A DNA stretch of 6,526 nt from Sphingopyxis sp. (lineage in GTDB: Bacteria > Pseudomonadota > Alphaproteobacteria > Sphingomonadales > Sphingomonadaceae), in contig JACEST010000110.1 of assembly GCA_013911715.1 (NCBI GenBank), positions 1 through 6,526 of the forward strand. Reading direction: 5' to 3'. Numbering within the stretch: the stretch's first letter is position 1; each line of letters begins with the position of its first letter. Of the stretch, positions 6,017 through 6,526 are shown one piece after another. The position numbers and the translations under genes are program-made. The notes under the pieces were generated by a model. It was not told the DNA's origin. It did no database searches and was given only the letters and a program-made list of their open reading frames with translations.

Positions 6017-6526
6017 ATGCAAAATGTTTCAACGATTGAGGGGGCAGCAAGGCTTGAGGCCGTGTTGATCGGCCAGAGCGAGGCCATGCAGCGCCTTCGC
6101 TCGATGATAGCGAGGGTTGCGCGGACCAACGCTTCGGTTTTGCTCACCGGCCCGTCGGGCTCGGGTAAGGAACTGGTGGCCCGCGCCATCCATGACGCCA
6201 GCGCACGATCCAAACATTGCTTTTCCGCCGTCAACTGCGGCGCAATTCCCGCCGAGCTGATCGAATCCGAATTGTTCGGCCATGAAAAGGGCGCGTTCAC
6301 AGGCGCGATCACCCGCCGCACCGGCCATTTCGAGGCCAGCAGTGGCGGCAGCATTTTCCTGGACGAAATCGGCGACATGCGTTTTGACATGCAGGTCAAG
6401 CTGCTGCGCGTGCTGGAGGAACGCACCATCACCCGCGTCGGCAGCAGCGAGCCGCGCGCCGTCGACGTGCGCGTGATTTCGGCGACGCATCAGGATTTGC
6501 CGACCGCAATCGCCGACGGTCGGTTT
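6017..6526 (+). CDS. Sigma-54-dependent AAA+ transcriptional activator (3' partial)
   Basis: The first 170 residues of a bacterial enhancer-binding protein are visible and the frame stays open to the window end. Such proteins hydrolyse ATP to remodel sigma-54 RNA polymerase. Seen in order: IGQSEAMQRLR (18-28) opening the AAA+ module, the Walker A loop GPSGSGKE (45-52), ESELFGHEKGAFTGA (83-97) with the complete GAFTGA sigma-54 contact loop (92-97), Walker B GGSIFLDEIGD (110-120) with Asp116/Glu117, and the sensor-I region RVISATHQDL (152-161). Arginine fingers and any C-terminal DNA-binding helix-turn-helix lie beyond the window. Only about 15 residues precede the AAA+ module, so there is no receiver, GAF or FleQ-type domain. 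The chosen ATG has GGGGG (6007-6011) 5 nt upstream. An in-frame ATG at 5975 would add only 14 residues. Next to flagellar genes it is probably a flagellar regulator of the FlbD/FleQ/FleT kind, but the exact family cannot be assigned from this part. Confidence 0.9.
   Translation, partial: MQNVSTIEGAARLEAVLIGQSEAMQRLRSMIARVARTNASVLLTGPSGSGKELVARAIHDASARSKHCFSAVNCGAIPAELIESELFGHEKGAFTGAITRRTGHFEASSGGSIFLDEIGDMRFDMQVKLLRVLEERTITRVGSSEPRAVDVRVISATHQDLPTAIADGRF

Overview
The window is a compact flagellar locus, all on the + strand, from a G+C-rich Gram-negative bacterium. The protein types point to an alphaproteobacterium, and a sphingomonad-like genus is my best guess. The reasons are a FlgJ that consists only of the rod-binding domain, a short FlgK (442 aa), a MotB with the His/Gly-rich run before its membrane helix that alphaproteobacterial stators often carry, and the gene order flgH-flgI-flgJ-flgK-flgL-motA-motB. 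The genus is inference; no rRNA or other marker is present.

Layout: the 3' part of flgH (L-ring lipoprotein) enters at the left edge and ends at 460. It is followed by flgI (P-ring, 473-1585), a single-domain flgJ (rod-binding protein, 1582-1884), flgK (hook-junction protein 1, 1881-3209) and flgL (hook-junction protein 3, 3222-4052). Gaps or overlaps between these genes are 12 nt, -4, -4 and 12 nt, so they look like one translationally coupled transcript. An 87-nt gap (4053-4139) precedes the stator pair motA (4140-5003) and motB (5003-5866), which overlap by one base. A second gap of about 150 nt (5867-6016) precedes the 5' part of a sigma-54-dependent AAA+ activator that runs off the right edge. 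That gene has no stop codon inside the window.

How the genes work together: FlgH and FlgI form the L and P rings that let the rod cross the envelope. FlgJ assists rod assembly. FlgK and FlgL join hook to filament. MotA/MotB is the ion-driven stator that turns the rotor. The activator at the right end is the type of protein that switches on sigma-54-dependent flagellar promoters, and is probably the locus regulator.

I see no mobile element, CRISPR array, tRNA/rRNA gene or foreign-looking insertion. This is essentially a normal flagellar region. The points most worth a second look are the activator, whose AAA+ module begins almost at the N-terminus with no receiver domain, and a short sequence pattern shared by the only two intergenic gaps.
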